DNA of 64,000 nt from Sphagnum compactum (GCA_965153455.1 OZ234494.1:496001-560000), one strand, 5' to 3'; positions 14,330 to 27,200 are shown, numbered from the stretch's first letter. The notes: a model not told the origin generated them from the letters alone. Numbers and translations: made by a program.

Positions 14330-15520
14330 GATGTATTGCTAGTACATGAGGGTACTACAATTGTACTCCAAATGTTCATGCAAGTTCCATTAAAGTGTAA
14401 AGGCATGCTTTTGTGCAATAACCTCATTGTAAAAATAATCCCTTATTTCATGGTTAGAACTTTGAGATAATTTATATATGTATGATGAGGGTATTACAAT
14501 TGGATTAGATTTTTTTATCTTAGTCTTATGTGAGGCCACAATTAAAATATTGGTTAACACCCATATTAGGGTATTGCATATAAGGTCAACATAAGTTATT
14601 TCCAATATGTCTATAGGGTATTGCATTGTTGAATTGAATAAGATGAAATAATTTCAAGTGGGCCTAAGGGCCTTGCAAAACACCAAAATGATCCAAAGGA
14701 TTTGCATTACCTAGATGAGGGTAATGCACATGTGAATATGGTTGGATATGAGATTTGTATGTTGTCCTTGGGGTATTGCATTGTTGTATTAGATGAAATG
14801 AACTAGATTACACTGGGTATGAGGGTATTGCATATCAACACAATAATCCAATGCATTTGTGATTGATGAAGGTAATGCATATGTGGATCGGGTTGGATAT
14901 GATATTGTCAATGTGTCTATAGGGTATTACACTAATAAAGTAGATGAAATAAAATAGTTACACCTAGGCCTAAGGGTATTGCAAAATAATAAGTTATTTC
15001 CAAAAATATGTTTTTAGGGAATTACATTATTCAATCAAATGAGATGAAATATAATTAAGGCATGAAGGTATTGCATAAGACCAAAATAATCAAATAAATT
15101 TGCATTGATTTTGATGAAAATAATGCATGTGTGAATTGGGGTGGATAAGTTATTTCTAGTAATTTCTTAAGGTATTGCATTTTTGAATCAAATGAGGTGA
15201 AATATATTATCTTGGGCATGAAGATATTGCATAACAATAAAATAATCCGGTGCATTTACATTACCTTAATGAGGGTAATGCATGTGTGAATTGAATCCTT
15301 GGGATATTGCATTGTTGAATTAAATGAGATGAAAGTAATTTACTACGATTGAAGATATTGCATTACAATAAATTTGTTGTGCTCAAGCATTAGTCTGATG
15401 AAAATATTGAGAAAAAAAATTAGGTACAATATGAATTTTTTTCTCTATCTTGGGGGCATTACATTTTAATAAAATCATCCAATGGATATGCATTACCTTT
15501 ATGAGGGCAATGTGATGATT
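14330..15520 (+). repeat. Degenerate ~150-bp tandem array with core GGTATTGCAT
   Basis: Unit starts (GGTATTGCATTGTTGAAT or variants) fall at about 14616, 14771, 14922, 15015, 15171 and 15302, giving a period near 150 bp with one short unit. Each unit also carries GAGGGTAATGCATGTGTGAA and AATAATCCAATGCATTTG-like blocks. The core is the reverse complement of the 13.0-kb repeat core. Confidence 0.8.
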
Positions 15521-17476
15521 ATTTTATAATTATTAATAATTTTTTGCAAGTTGTGCTTAGTGTTGAGGGTATGGCACAGGGTTGAACTCTAATAGTTGTG
15601 AGAAAGTTCAATGATGGTATTGCAAGAATGGTTAGATCACTGTATTGATGTGGCTTGAGTTAAAATATCAAGTTCATTTGCAATGCCTTCATATGGGTAC
15701 GTGTTGCAACATAATTTAATTGTTGAGTTTTATGGAATTACAAAGAAGAAATCCAGTTTTATAGTTGCAATACCCTCATTTGGGTCATTGCAACATAGTT
15801 TTCAAGAGTTGCAAAGTTGCAAGGTTTGGTAGGAAGGTAGGAAGGGGCGGTAGAGCAAACTACCTCATATATTGCAATATCCTCAGCAACCTTTGTGTCG
15901 TCATTGCCTTGGTGGAGATTTAGTACTTAGGTACATAAGTAGATAGGTTGATGAGTAAAACCCATGAACAGAAAACCCTAGATTTCACTGAAATTTGATG
16001 ACAACCAACAATCACAAGGAGAATTTCACAGAGGAAAAGAGTCCTAAACCCGGGATGCTTTCAGTACCCTCCTGTCTACTATGTCTTGAATGATTTGAAG
16101 ATCTAGGGCTATTCTTGTTTGGACATTGCACACACCACTCTGGACACTCCTTGATACAATGCACAATTTCATTGGACAGACAAGATGGCAATCCTCCCTC
16201 GGCTTGTGGGATGGATTGGTTTTCACAGCTGAAGCACATTGCACAGCAAACCTGAGCCACACTGTCGGCACAACCGAGTCAAGCTCAGTGGCAGAGGGCC
16301 AGCAGGGCTTTCACCTTGCACACCAGTGAGATGGTTTTTGGAGTGGGTCTGTCTGTGTGATGGTTGCAGCAAAGGACCTTGTGCACTACATTTCATCTCT
16401 TGTAGGTTTTAAAGGTGAGTGATTGCAGCTCAGTGAGCTTTGGAGTATTGAGCTCTGGAGAGGTTTTGCCATGGGTTTTCAAACAAAGTGTGCAACAAAG
16501 AGGATTACTACTTTACACTGGATAACTTTATTAAATCAAACTTTACATTAAAAAAAAAGGTCATAACAACAAGTTCATGAAGATGTATGATCATGGCAAG
16601 TGAATTTGTAATATATTAAGTTTTCCATCACACATTAAATCAGAGTTTGCATTAAAAAAAAACTCTCGAAATTGTATCTTCTCAAGAAGTTCTCAGGATA
16701 TGCGACTTTGCATTAACTTCTTGCTCACACATTCAATCAAAGTTCAGCATCAAAAATGTCGCAAAAACAATGTAGAAGAAGATGTATACATGTCAATTGA
16801 CTTTGTATGAACTTTTTGGTCACACATTAAATTAGACATAATTTTTAAGCTCACAAGTTACAAGAGACTCTCATGAGCTTCTGATCTTCTCAAGATTTTG
16901 TATTAATTTTTTGGTTGCACATGAAATTTTAGGAAAATTTACAAGGAAATATTCATCTCCCATTCATGCAATTTCAATGAAATCAATTGACTTTTTTATT
17001 AGCTTTTTGATCTGCATTAAATCAGACAGAATTTCATCTGAAAGAGTTACAATCTGTAGACTCTCATCTCTTCCCAAGAAATTCGAGCATGATTTTGTAA
17101 ATTGATCTAATTTCAATTGCACATGAAATGAAATGAGATGAATTTCAGCAACAAGACTGGCAAGGAAATATTCATCTGCCACCATTTTTGGTCCACCCAT
17201 TCATGCATTTTCACCCACAACAATACTCATGATATGCTCACGGAGCTCATCAAGACTCTAATCTAGTTTTGCAGTGTGTTTTACTGAACAAAAAATTTTA
17301 GCTGCTTGAGGTTTTTGCCAGTTTCATGATGATCTCAGCATCAGGTTGTGACTGCGAGAGAGAAAGAGTCCAAGATGATCTCAGTATCTGATTCTGAGAG
17401 AGAGAGAGAGAGAGAGAATCCAAGATTCAAGAGTCCAAGATTGTGCTTTTGTGTTTGTTTTTTGGGGGTTTTCTTG
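15521..17476. other. Spacer with scattered repeat cores and a diffuse ~100-bp repeat
   Basis: GCAATACC-type cores recur at about 15690, 15768 and 15873, in the orientation of the 13.0-kb array. From 16480 to 17180 there is a degenerate ~100-bp repetition built on CACACATTAAATCAGA-like blocks. A minus-strand frame at 16012-16260 is rich in cysteine but has no family match I recognise. (GA)n lies near 17400. Confidence 0.5.
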
Positions 17477-19033
17477 TCAAATCTCCACAACACATGAGGT
17501 GAGAATCACTCCCTGGAATTTCTTGCCCGGTCTCAAAAACTCCCATTTTCCCCTGAAGAGATTTGTTGCAGTTGGAGAGATTTTCAGCTGCTGCTCATGA
17601 TCCTGCAGTTGCTGCTCCTCATGATCTTCTGGTGCTGGTGATGGGTGGTGGTGCTTCAGCTTCATCTTCTTCCTGGAACTGCTGGGACTAGTAGTTGATG
17701 ATCTAGTGTTCTTTGTACTGCAGCTCATCGTGGGAGTCGATGCAGCTGCTGCTGCTGATCTAGTGTTGTAGATCAAAGAGGTGAAAGAGTTGGTATCTTT
17801 GTTCTGAGGTCCAGTGACAAACAGCTTGTGAGAACCCAAAGCTGAGATACAAACGGGTGCAATGATGCTGTCGTCTCCCTCAGGCAGAACATCAAGTAGT
17901 TGCCACTCGTCTGTCTCTGTAGAGTAGCAAACCAAGTCTCGCTTGTGGAATCCAAAGAGCGGCAGAAGAGTTCTCCCTCGACGTAGTTGTTGAGCCGTAG
18001 TAGTAGCAGCCGCTGTACTAGTACTAGTACTAGTACCGGCAACGACAACAACATTGTTGTTGTTACAGTGCAGATTTGTTCGCGTCATTATAGTATTAGT
18101 CCTTGCACCAGCATCCGCAGCGATTCTGCTGCAACGACTTGCACTAGATGATCGAGTACTGCAAGAAGAGCTGGACCTTGATATAACGCCTGCTGCTGCA
18201 TGCGTGAAGACGATGTCAGTTCGAGTCCATTTGTTCAACTTCGGTTTGAAAATCTCGGAAGAACGCACAAACTGCAGGCATTGATGTGAAGCTGCAGATC
18301 TTAATTGGTTGTTATATACATTTCCGCTGACCACGTAAAACTCTTCGTCGATAACTGCTGATGAGCATTCGTCTCTGCTGTCGTTCATGTTAGGCAGCAC
18401 TTGCCAGCAATCTCGCTCGGTGTTATACATCTCGGCTGTAGACAAAGCGTTTCTAGCGTTGTCGTGACCACCAGCCACCAGAACATAGCTACCCATGAAC
18501 GCTTGACAAGCGAAGGAGGAACGAGTGCTCGGCATGTCGGCTCCTCGTTGCCATCTTCTAGTCGCGAAGTTGAACATGTACACAGTTCTTAGCGTCTCCC
18601 ATGTACGAGGATGCCAACCTCCGACGACCAACAACATCCCATTCACAGAAGCCAAACGACAGAAGAGAGGAAGACCATAATGCGAAAACTCGGGGATGGG
18701 TGGTAGCCATTCCCAAACCTGCGATTCCTCGTCCAACATGCTGACGCCGTATGTAGGATGTTGCAGTGAAGGATGCGTTCTAGGAAGCGCTTGTAGCATG
18801 CACACGCAATGTTTTGTCACTCCTTCCTGTTTCCTTTGCTCGTAAAACTCTCTGCTGCTGACGAAGTCTCGCCACTTGCGCGAGACGCCGTGAAGGTGTG
18901 CATGGCTTTGTATGGATACTCGGCTCAAACACCTGTACGCAACTTCATCAGGCAAATCTGGAATCAACCCCTGCTGCTGATGCTCCTGCTGCTGCTGATC
19001 ATGTTTTTCTTCCTCATCTTGCTGCAGCTCCAT
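17477..19033 (-). CDS. F-box/kelch-repeat protein (KFB/SKIP20-like), intronless
   Basis: 518 codons in one exon, from ATG at 19033 (MELQQDEEE...); an upstream in-frame GTG is not a plausible plant start. Domains: acidic/poly-Gln leader (1-22), F-box about 23-67 (LIPDLPDEVAYRCL ... WRDFV), then kelch repeats about 125-235 with the GG motif (VVGGW, VAGGH) and the spaced Trp (RRWQRG, DCWQVL). Further kelch-like strands are separated by long Ser- and Asn-rich inserts (about 275-345 and 430-480). These make it longer than usual KFB proteins, which are around 350-410 residues. Such proteins are substrate adaptors of SCF ubiquitin ligases; relatives in flowering plants target phenylalanine ammonia-lyase or type-B response regulators. 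The substrate here cannot be inferred. Confidence 0.85.
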   Translation of the reverse strand: MELQQDEEEKHDQQQQEHQQQGLIPDLPDEVAYRCLSRVSIQSHAHLHGVSRKWRDFVSSREFYEQRKQEGVTKHCVCMLQALPRTHPSLQHPTYGVSMLDEESQVWEWLPPIPEFSHYGLPLFCRLASVNGMLLVVGGWHPRTWETLRTVYMFNFATRRWQRGADMPSTRSSFACQAFMGSYVLVAGGHDNARNALSTAEMYNTERDCWQVLPNMNDSRDECSSAVIDEEFYVVSGNVYNNQLRSAASHQCLQFVRSSEIFKPKLNKWTRTDIVFTHAAAGVISRSSSSCSTRSSSASRCSRIAADAGARTNTIMTRTNLHCNNNNVVVVAGTSTSTSTAAATTTAQQLRRGRTLLPLFGFHKRDLVCYSTETDEWQLLDVLPEGDDSIIAPVCISALGSHKLFVTGPQNKDTNSFTSLIYNTRSAAAAASTPTMSCSTKNTRSSTTSPSSSRKKMKLKHHHPSPAPEDHEEQQLQDHEQQLKISPTATNLFRGKWEFLRPGKKFQGVILTSCVVEI

Positions 19034-19139
19034 GATGATCACTAGATCTGCAACTGTAGTAGTACTACTACTTCTTTATCCGACTACTTCTTCCACTGCT
19101 GCAGCAGTCGTGGGATGATAATAATCTCTTCAGGCAGAT

Positions 19140-19196
19140 CTAGTCTGGAATCAACCTCTCATGCTCATCTTCTTGCTCCTGATCTTGCAACTCCAT
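19140..19196 (-). other. Upstream ORF formed by duplication of the F-box gene's own start
   Basis: An 18-codon ORF, MELQDQEQEDEHERLIPD then TAG, lies about 107 bp upstream of the F-box start codon. It mirrors the main protein's N-terminus (MELQ ... GLIPDL). Sequence around it (about 19125-19230) resembles 18945-19080, so a local duplication copied the start region. If the leader extends past 19196, this would be a translated upstream ORF. Confidence 0.7.
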
Positions 19197-19230
19197 GATC
19201 AGTAGATCAACTGTACTACTTCTTCGGCTG

Positions 19231-22200
19231 CTGCTGCTCCTGATGCAGATCTCTTCACGACAACAACGTCACAACCCTAGCAACCAGACCAGCTGCAAAA
19301 CTGCATGATATTTTTGAATCCAGACTGCAACAACAACAACAACAACAACACAACAAGAATCAAACCCACTCCAACAACAAAAATCCTCAACAAAAACAAC
19401 AACCCACTGCAATCAATCGAGAGAAAGAGAGAGAGAGAGAATTCTCAAGCAATTGTCGAACTCTCAATCGCCTTCATCATCTCCTCTCAAGAGCCATCCT
19501 CTCCTCTGGAGAGGACCGAGGAATCGGTTCAGGCCCGGTTCCGGTGGGTGGAATCAGCTTCTTTCCAAGTTTTTCTTCTTCTTTTCAGGAATCGATTCCA
19601 GGACAAGGAAGAAAGAAAGAAAAGGAGAAAAAGGAAAGTCGTCAGGATTCCAGAGATAGATTCCAGCACGCCAAAGAAAGAAAGAACCAAATCAAAGAAA
19701 GAAACAAAAAGACAAAAAGAAATGAAACAAAAGTCATCAAGATTCCGTAAAGATAAAAACGAACCCCCCAAAAAAAGATGATGAGGTGGGAGGTGTGAAA
19801 GTCAACAGTTCCAATTTCTCACAAATAAGGGAATAATTAATTAATTAAAAAAAGCATCTAGTACCTACTTTAATTAATTAATTAATTAATATTTAGGTGA
19901 TTGCAAGCAAGATATTTTGTACATATTTATTCAGTTTTTTACTAAGTGAAAACACCTCCCAAAAAAAAAAAAAAAAAAAATTCACCTTGTTCTAACATTT
20001 CAAAACAAATGAAATTTTGAATTTTTTTATAAATATTTTAAACGTTCTTTTAACTTTTTAAAATAATTTGTGTCATGTCATTTGAACTTTAAAAAATATT
20101 TCAAAAATATCTCCAACCATTATATCATTTTTCAAAGATTCAAAAATATTTTAATTATAAAAATAAACTTCATTAACCAATATATATATATAGAAATGTT
20201 CAACGCATCAATATTGAGATACTTGGAAAAAACAAAAAATCAGATATTTATAAAAACATTTCATTTATTTTCAAACATTTGAACTTTATTTTTTTAATTG
20301 TCACAAATTTTATTTAGGTACAATTCAAGTACTTGTAAATATTTTTTAAAAAACATGATTATAAAAATTTAATTTTTGAAATTCATGAAAATAAAAATTA
20401 AAAGATTAATATGCCCAAAAATATACGTTATAATTTCATACAAAATATCTATCTACTTGTTAGTTTTTTTAAATTTTCAAATCCCAACATTTTGTTGTTT
20501 ACATTATTTATGTATATTCCATTATGTAAAGTAGTGAAAAATATTAGATCTTTGTGATGGTAAAATGGATGCTTATTATATACTAAGTTCTTTTTAGATT
20601 CTTATACACTTAGGTTCTCCAACCCACTTGGATCTTCAAGTACTTAGTAATGGAACCTTTACTATTTTTTAAGAACTTAAACATCACAACTTTTGAAAGC
20701 ATGTTCCTAATGTATCAATTTTTTTGTCCCAATAGTAAGAAAGACTTTGTGCAATTGTGAACAATTATTTTTGAAAAGGTAAGTATCCAAAGCTACCATT
20801 CCAAACCCTAAACCCTAAACTATTGATAGTGGTACAAGAGTCATGGGACCAACCACTTATGCATTTGGGTACCCCAACTTTATGGTACCCGAACATGTAT
20901 TTTTTTACTTGGTAAAAATCTATTAATTTTTGCATTATTGTTGCCTTCTTCCTTCTAAAGGTTTTTATCCTCATTTCCATTTTTATTTTTCTTACAAAGC
21001 ATCATGAACATGAAATACTTACTAGTTAGGAACTTCAACACTTGCCTATGGGCTGATTGGAATAAGTGATTGTTGAATAAAAAATTTTGTATATGTGATA
21101 TTATACTATGCAAGGTTGAATGACATTTGGCTTCTCTAAAATGGGGCAAGCCTTAGGTATGGGTCCTAGGTAGATGGATAGGAACTTGATTCTCCCTCCC
21201 CCCCTTCCCCCCCATTACAAAATCACAATGTCATTTGGTTTTTGACTAGTTTTTGGGACCCATCACAAGTGGGCATGTCTTTACTTTTAAGCTTTGCTAT
21301 TGACCTTAAATGCAAAAAGCCTTTTATATGTCATGAGGTTTTGTCACTTAGTAGTAGTGACAAGAGTTTCACCCATTGTTCTATCAAGAAGATTAGCCAA
21401 CCCAAAACCTTTTTGAACTTTACTCATCTTCTCCCCCAATTTGCACCCTTGTAAATAACCATTGACCCACCACCCACACCCACAAACATGCTTTTTTTGG
21501 CCAAAACATGCCAATGGTGGTACACTCACCATTGGGTCATTGCATGTGGTGCTTCTTCCTACTTGGTGCTTGGCTAGTAGGAAAGCCAAGCCCCCATGAT
21601 AATAATAGGCACAAGGCATTGACTTGCAACTTTTAGAAGTTCATTTGCACTCGCTTGCATACATGATGACCATTTCATGAAAAGAGTGAGATGTGTGTGT
21701 GTTTTTTTTCATATGTAGATTTCTTTTTTTGAGTGAATAGAAGTTTTTGTGTTTCTTTTTTTGTTTTTTCTTTTTAAATTTATTTTTATTTAATTTATGA
21801 TTGGGGTCAACACAAGTGAAATCTCAACTACACAAATGTTAAGCATCCAAGTGAATTTTAAGACAAAAAAAGGCATTCTTTATACACCCCTTTGAGAACC
21901 ACGAAAATGGTATTATTTTTCAAGACATCATAATATCAAACCATATAGGTACTAGTTACAAACATATGTCCAATTTTATTTCATTTTAAAGATTGAAAAC
22001 CCACCCAATAAAACTTGTTGGAACATAAATAAATGAACATGATATTGATGAATTATTTATTTGTGAATTTTCATCGTCCAACATATATATGTCCATTTGA
22101 GCAAATGAGATGGTGAGGTGAAGATCGAATTCATGCACACCTACGTAAAAGCCCTTATTGTCTAATCTTTCAAAGCACCAAGCAATTTCTATGGCTTAAT

Positions 22201-23020
22201 ATCCTTCTCTTTTTAATCCCTCAAGACCTCCTCTAGTCTATGTAGAGAGTGGCTTGTAGAGCATAAAATCCCCTCGGGCTTTTTTTAATTAAATGGAAAG
22301 TTTTGCTCTTGTGGGCATTTCCAAATTTCTTTGGGTAAAGCCCACGACCGCGTCACCTAGGCACAACCCCCCTTGACACCAATGGTGGTGCAATTGCAAT
22401 GTGTATTGACGAAGAGTCCAAAAACTACATGGGTTGAAACTCGAAACAATATTTAATAATTTTTTGGTCCATGAATACATACGTGGTTTACTCTTGGCAT
22501 ATGATAATGAATTTTGGATTGGCTTTACACCGAGGAGTTTTTATTTGTGTCATCGGTGATGATGATCGACCCCCCACCCTCGACCCCGCCCACCCACCCC
22601 CCCAAGTCAAACACAAGCTCTCATACATCCTGGAATTTTTTTTAAAAAATTAAATATCCAAAATTATCTCCCCCTAAACCCTAAACCCTAAACCCGGCCA
22701 CTTGCCGGCGACTAGGTAGGTAGATGCATGCGAGTGGTTAATACTTAACCATGGTTAGTTGTGGGACAAAAATACAATGAAAAAGTGTTTTTCTGTCCGT
22801 ACACCATCCATCTTGCTATGGTGTGCTAGTGGGTGCTAAGTTGCCAATAGATGCCAAATGGTCTTTGGTCAGCATATATTGGAGGAACAAAGGAAACCAA
22901 AGACTTGACTAGGGATGATATAAGTATGTAAAAGCACCTTAAAAACAACCGTCTATGGACATTGAATTGTACCCAACCAACAACTACTATGGCCTCACAT
23001 AAGCATTCAAATATATGTGA
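19231..23020. other. F-box gene upstream region and AT-rich spacer
   Basis: 19300-19770 is purine-rich on the plus strand, with (CAA)n, (GA)n and GAAAGAAA runs, and is the probable promoter/leader of the minus-strand F-box gene. Beyond it the sequence is AT-rich with poly-A and poly-T runs. Telobox-like CCCTAAA copies occur near 20804-20819 and at 22673-22695. No gene is visible. Confidence 0.6.
22673..22695 (+). repeat. Short interstitial telomere-like repeat
   Basis: Three tandem copies of the plant telomeric heptamer CCCTAAA. This is too short to suggest a chromosome end; short runs like this are common in plant spacers and promoters. Confidence 0.8.
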
Positions 23021-23029
23021 ATGAATAAG

Positions 23030-23570
23030 CGAATATTGTGGTATTTTTTTCCAATTTTTTTTGTAGTGTAGCAACATTGACAAACAAGCAGATTTTCAAC
23101 TTCATTGGCAAAACTTTTATACAAATTGTATGTGTACTTTGAATTGTGCCTTACCATAGCATCCTCATAACCATTCAAATATGCTTATGAATAAGTGACC
23201 AATTTATTTATGTTTTCAATTTTGTAGTGTAGCAATAGTAATGAGGCTAGTAATATGCTTCTAAATAAGTGACCAATTTACTTAATTTTTTCAATTTTGT
23301 CGTGTAGCAATAGTGATGAGGTGAATAATATGCTTATAAATAAGTGACCAATTTACTTGTTTTTTCAATTTTGTAGTGTAGCAATAGTGATGAGGTTAAT
23401 AATATGCTTATAAATAAGTGACCAATTTACTTGTTTTTTCAATTTTGTAGTGTAGCAATAGTGATGAAGTTAATAATATGCTTATAAATAAGTGACCAAT
23501 TTACTTATTTTTTCAATTTTTAGCTTAGCAATAGTGATGAGGTTAATAATATGCTTATAAACAAGATCTG
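23030..23570 (+). repeat. 74-75-bp tandem array
   Basis: Near-identical units start at 23225, 23300, 23374, 23448 and 23522 (TAGTGTAGCAATAGTGATGA ...), with diverged copies further left from about 23030. Each holds AATAAGTGACCAATTTACTT. No spacer diversity is seen, so it is a simple satellite-like array. Confidence 0.9.
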
Positions 23571-23694
23571 CAAACAAAGAAAAACAAGGTGAAATTTGGT
23601 GACTTCCTTTTCTTTTTTTAAAATGAAATTTTCAAAAGAAAGAATGAATGAATTTTAATTTATTTAGGTTATTTCAAAAGGTTTTTAGAGGAAG

Positions 23695-24245
23695 GCCACC
23701 AAAGCCCTTTGTTGACCACACTATGTTAACACATCAATGAAGAAAATCACCTATTTATTGTTGTAAGCAATTAAAAACTTCAACAACAAAGGAAAGAAAC
23801 ACATTTGTTGAATGCTGATCATGATAAAATCCTTCCTTTACTTAAGCTACCATTATCAGTGTCACCTCATGAAATGAAGCAACCCACACAACCAAATTTA
23901 CTTGAGTGGGATCAGCAATGATAACATTGGTCAAAGTGTGGATGCCATCAATCAATAACATGATATCAACTTATCAATGAAAAGATTAAAGGGATAGACA
24001 ACAAAAGGACATAAATTTGTTAATATGAAGCATGAAACCTCACACCTCTCATGATGAAGGTGAAAGCATCATAAGTGGCATCATGGGATGTAGTCTGTTA
24101 CCCCGTAATGGGAGCAATGAAAAAAATGGGTCGCTGCTAGATCCAAAGGTTGGCCACAAATGCATTAAATCAACTCGAGAGCTCAAGGATGGGGGAGGCC
24201 CAACATGGTGCATAACGCAAAAAAGAAAACATTCAAGGCCAAACA
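23695..24245 (+). repeat. Dispersed repeat, copy A
   Basis: This resembles 58420-58960 over most of its length. Shared landmarks in the same order: CACACTATGTTA-CACATCAATGAA, TGATCATGATA, GGGATCA-ATGA-AACAT, CAAAGTGTG, CATATGAA-like, and GGGGAGGCCCAAC near the right end. It is probably part of a decayed transposable element; no coding capacity is left that I can identify. Confidence 0.6.
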
Positions 24246-27200
24246 AAAAGATGGAATGACAAAACAAATAAAAAGTCAAGCACCCACCACCCAAGCCAAT
24301 GTAAGACTTTAAGCACACATGATGTTAATCAAAAGACATGTCAAAGATAATGTTGAAAAGGAAATGGTTGTGTAATTTATTATTAAACCTTTCCTAAAGG
24401 CAATCTACTCCCCTATCTACAAACTATGCAAAGGGAAAAACACAAGTTGTCACATTTGGGGGAGGGAGCTTTTGCTCCAACCTCAAATGGACCTAAAGAG
24501 GTAATAGACCAAAATTGTTAACATGTATCACCTCCAATAAGAATGGGCAACTATCTAATAGGAATCTAGGGGTGATGATTTGGGCAATCCAACAATTCTA
24601 GGGTTAAAATACACCCAAAAACTTTTATGAAAGTTACATCAAAAGAAGCGAACCTATGTTGAAAAGTTGATAAAGGAGGGAATGAATGGAATAAACAAGA
24701 AAGTCTATGGGCAAAACATTAAGAGAGTATTCTGAAAGCTACTTGGACATCCCCTAACCTTGAAAGCACATCTAGATGACAAACATCTTCATTCAACACG
24801 TCCTACAAAAAGGACTAGAAACAAAGCAAATGGAATGCCCAAAACCCTGATGCCATTTGAAAGGTAACAAAAATTAATTGGAATAAAAAAACTAAGAAGC
24901 AAATTAGAAGGTGACCAAGTCAAACACTTCTGAAGCTGGACCACAAGCCCCATAAAGGGCCAACTAAGACATATAATGTTCAAAAACAAAAAGAAACAAG
25001 AAAAGCAAGGCCAATGATGTGAGTGTCATTAATTAAGAAAGGAAAACCCTTGTGGAACATCATAATGAATGAAAATGGGCTAACATAAAAAGAGACCCAA
25101 TCAAGAGATCACTCTAATGCATGCCCACCAAAGAATGGATGATGGAAATTCCTCAAACTCCTAAAAAATGGCTCTCCAAAAAATGGTGTTGAAAACATCT
25201 CCTGTAAATTGCTTGCTAAAAACCATCACATGCATGTATTAGTCTCCTTATGACTAGTTGCACAACCCCGAGGTGGAGGAGAAAACACTAATATGGGAAA
25301 AATAAAAATAGATGTTAAGTAGCCATGTTGGATGGGTCCAAGCCAAATGATTCAGAAGAACACGAAAGGATAAATGTATTTCCCACCTCAAAATCGAAAG
25401 GATGCCTACATACAAATGAAGTCGAAAAAGACCCCAATGGAAAGCCTTGAAGGGGTCCAAAGCTAAAACCCAAGCCCAAGTCAAAGGTGAAGGAAAAAAG
25501 GCCAAAAAGGAATCTAAAAACCCTTACTCACTAGGTGAAAAAACCTAAAAAGCTTGACAATGCTTCTAATGACGAGCTCATGTCATGCTACAAAAACAAA
25601 GTTTTATAGCCAAAGCATGGGACATCACACTATATAGGAGGCCCCATAAGAAAAAGACTTTAAAATTAACTCCCGTGTCTCGAAAGGGGATGAAAATGAA
25701 ATAGACCAAAAATTAGGAACCTACACCATTTTCGTGTTCCATTTCAATACAATCAAAACTCTTGTGTTTCATTTTTGCAATTCATTTGAAAAGGAAAGAA
25801 GGCACATATGCACTAGGCTCTTCAAAATTAAGAAACACTCATAAGGTTATTCACCCAAAAGGTTCGTCATTCCAAAATTGTGTAAGGTGCCCGTCCTTTT
25901 GGGCTAGGGTGAACCAACACCCATGTTATCAACCTTCATCTTTTTGAGTGAGGCCTCTTGGTGGCCATATTAAACGCAAAAAATTGTTAGATTTGAAGTT
26001 AAAGACCTTGATTTAGTCTAAACATGGGATATTTGTAATATTTTTAAATAATTCAAATGGGTACATTTTTTTTCATAAAGAAACCTTATATGTGTTTTAC
26101 ACATTAATTATGTTGGCAATAGGTTGCAACTAGAATAGAAACATCACCTTTAGCTACCACTTCAAGCAATACCCTTATTCAAGTAAGGGCCTACTACTTG
26201 GGCCTTCTTTAGAATTGCAACCTCACTTTTCATGTTTCACCATGTGTTATGATAATGAGACATTTTATAACACGAGGATTATTATGTGCCAAAATCTTAA
26301 TGGAATGCCACTAGCAAATTAATACCATTCATTCTCTCATGACAAATGAACAATGAGAAGATCCATTTCGTAAGACCAAATCCACACAAATTATTAACTC
26401 AAATGAAGGCCGCTAGAGAACCCTATGTTTATCGTTTGTTGTTTAGCATTGGATTTGGGTTATAATGAAAACCAAAGGAGCTCTATCAAGTCCTTTATGT
26501 GTTTTGTTTTTTCCATTAGTGGCCCCTTTTTGAAAGCTTTCATATCACAAGTATTCCCATGATTTTTAACCACCATTTTGAAACCTTTTTTATCAAGTAC
26601 TCCAAGATTTTTAGGCGGCCTTTGAAGGAAGAAAATCTCACAAGTTTCGCATGATATTTAACATGGAAAGTAAGTACATCATGGCGCAAAATCTCCATTG
26701 ACTCAAGAAAGCTCTCAAAATGGCAAATGCACAATCACAATAACTTCATCAGAACTTGTCATAATATCTTTTCCATGAATCAACAAAAGGGAGTTTAAAC
26801 ATCCATACAAGCCACAAGGCAAATTGACAAGAAGCCCATACATAAACAATCGGACTAAGTGGCCAACTACTACTAATAAGCTTAGGAGGTGGCAATGGAA
26901 AGTTTCTCATTTTACGAAAATAACTAGTCATAATAATGCTTTCAAATCATAGTGTTCAACTAATGGATACGTCAAACTATGGACCCACACTTCGAAATCA
27001 ACTGTGTTTCATCTTAAAATCTTCATTGCATAACAAAAGATGCAAAATGCAGGGCTCACAAGGCGACTTTTTGATTATCTTATGTCCACCACCACATTGT
27101 GTATGTATGTCAAGTAGTAAACTTAGTTTTCCATGTTTTAAAAAAAACATCAGGCTCAAGTTATCTCTACCTCTTTAAAATTTAATTATGTTCAATATTG

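Noticed and set aside
22673-22695. Chromosome-end telomere
   Set aside because: Only three heptamers, with ordinary sequence on both sides; similar short runs occur at four other places in the window.
23225-23570. CRISPR-like regular spacing
   Set aside because: The whole 74-bp unit repeats, so there are no unique spacers, and the context is a plant nuclear genome.
25254-25505. Trp/Leu-rich 83-codon minus-strand frame
   Set aside because: No domain, no splice context, and it lies within sequence that looks like a decayed repeat.
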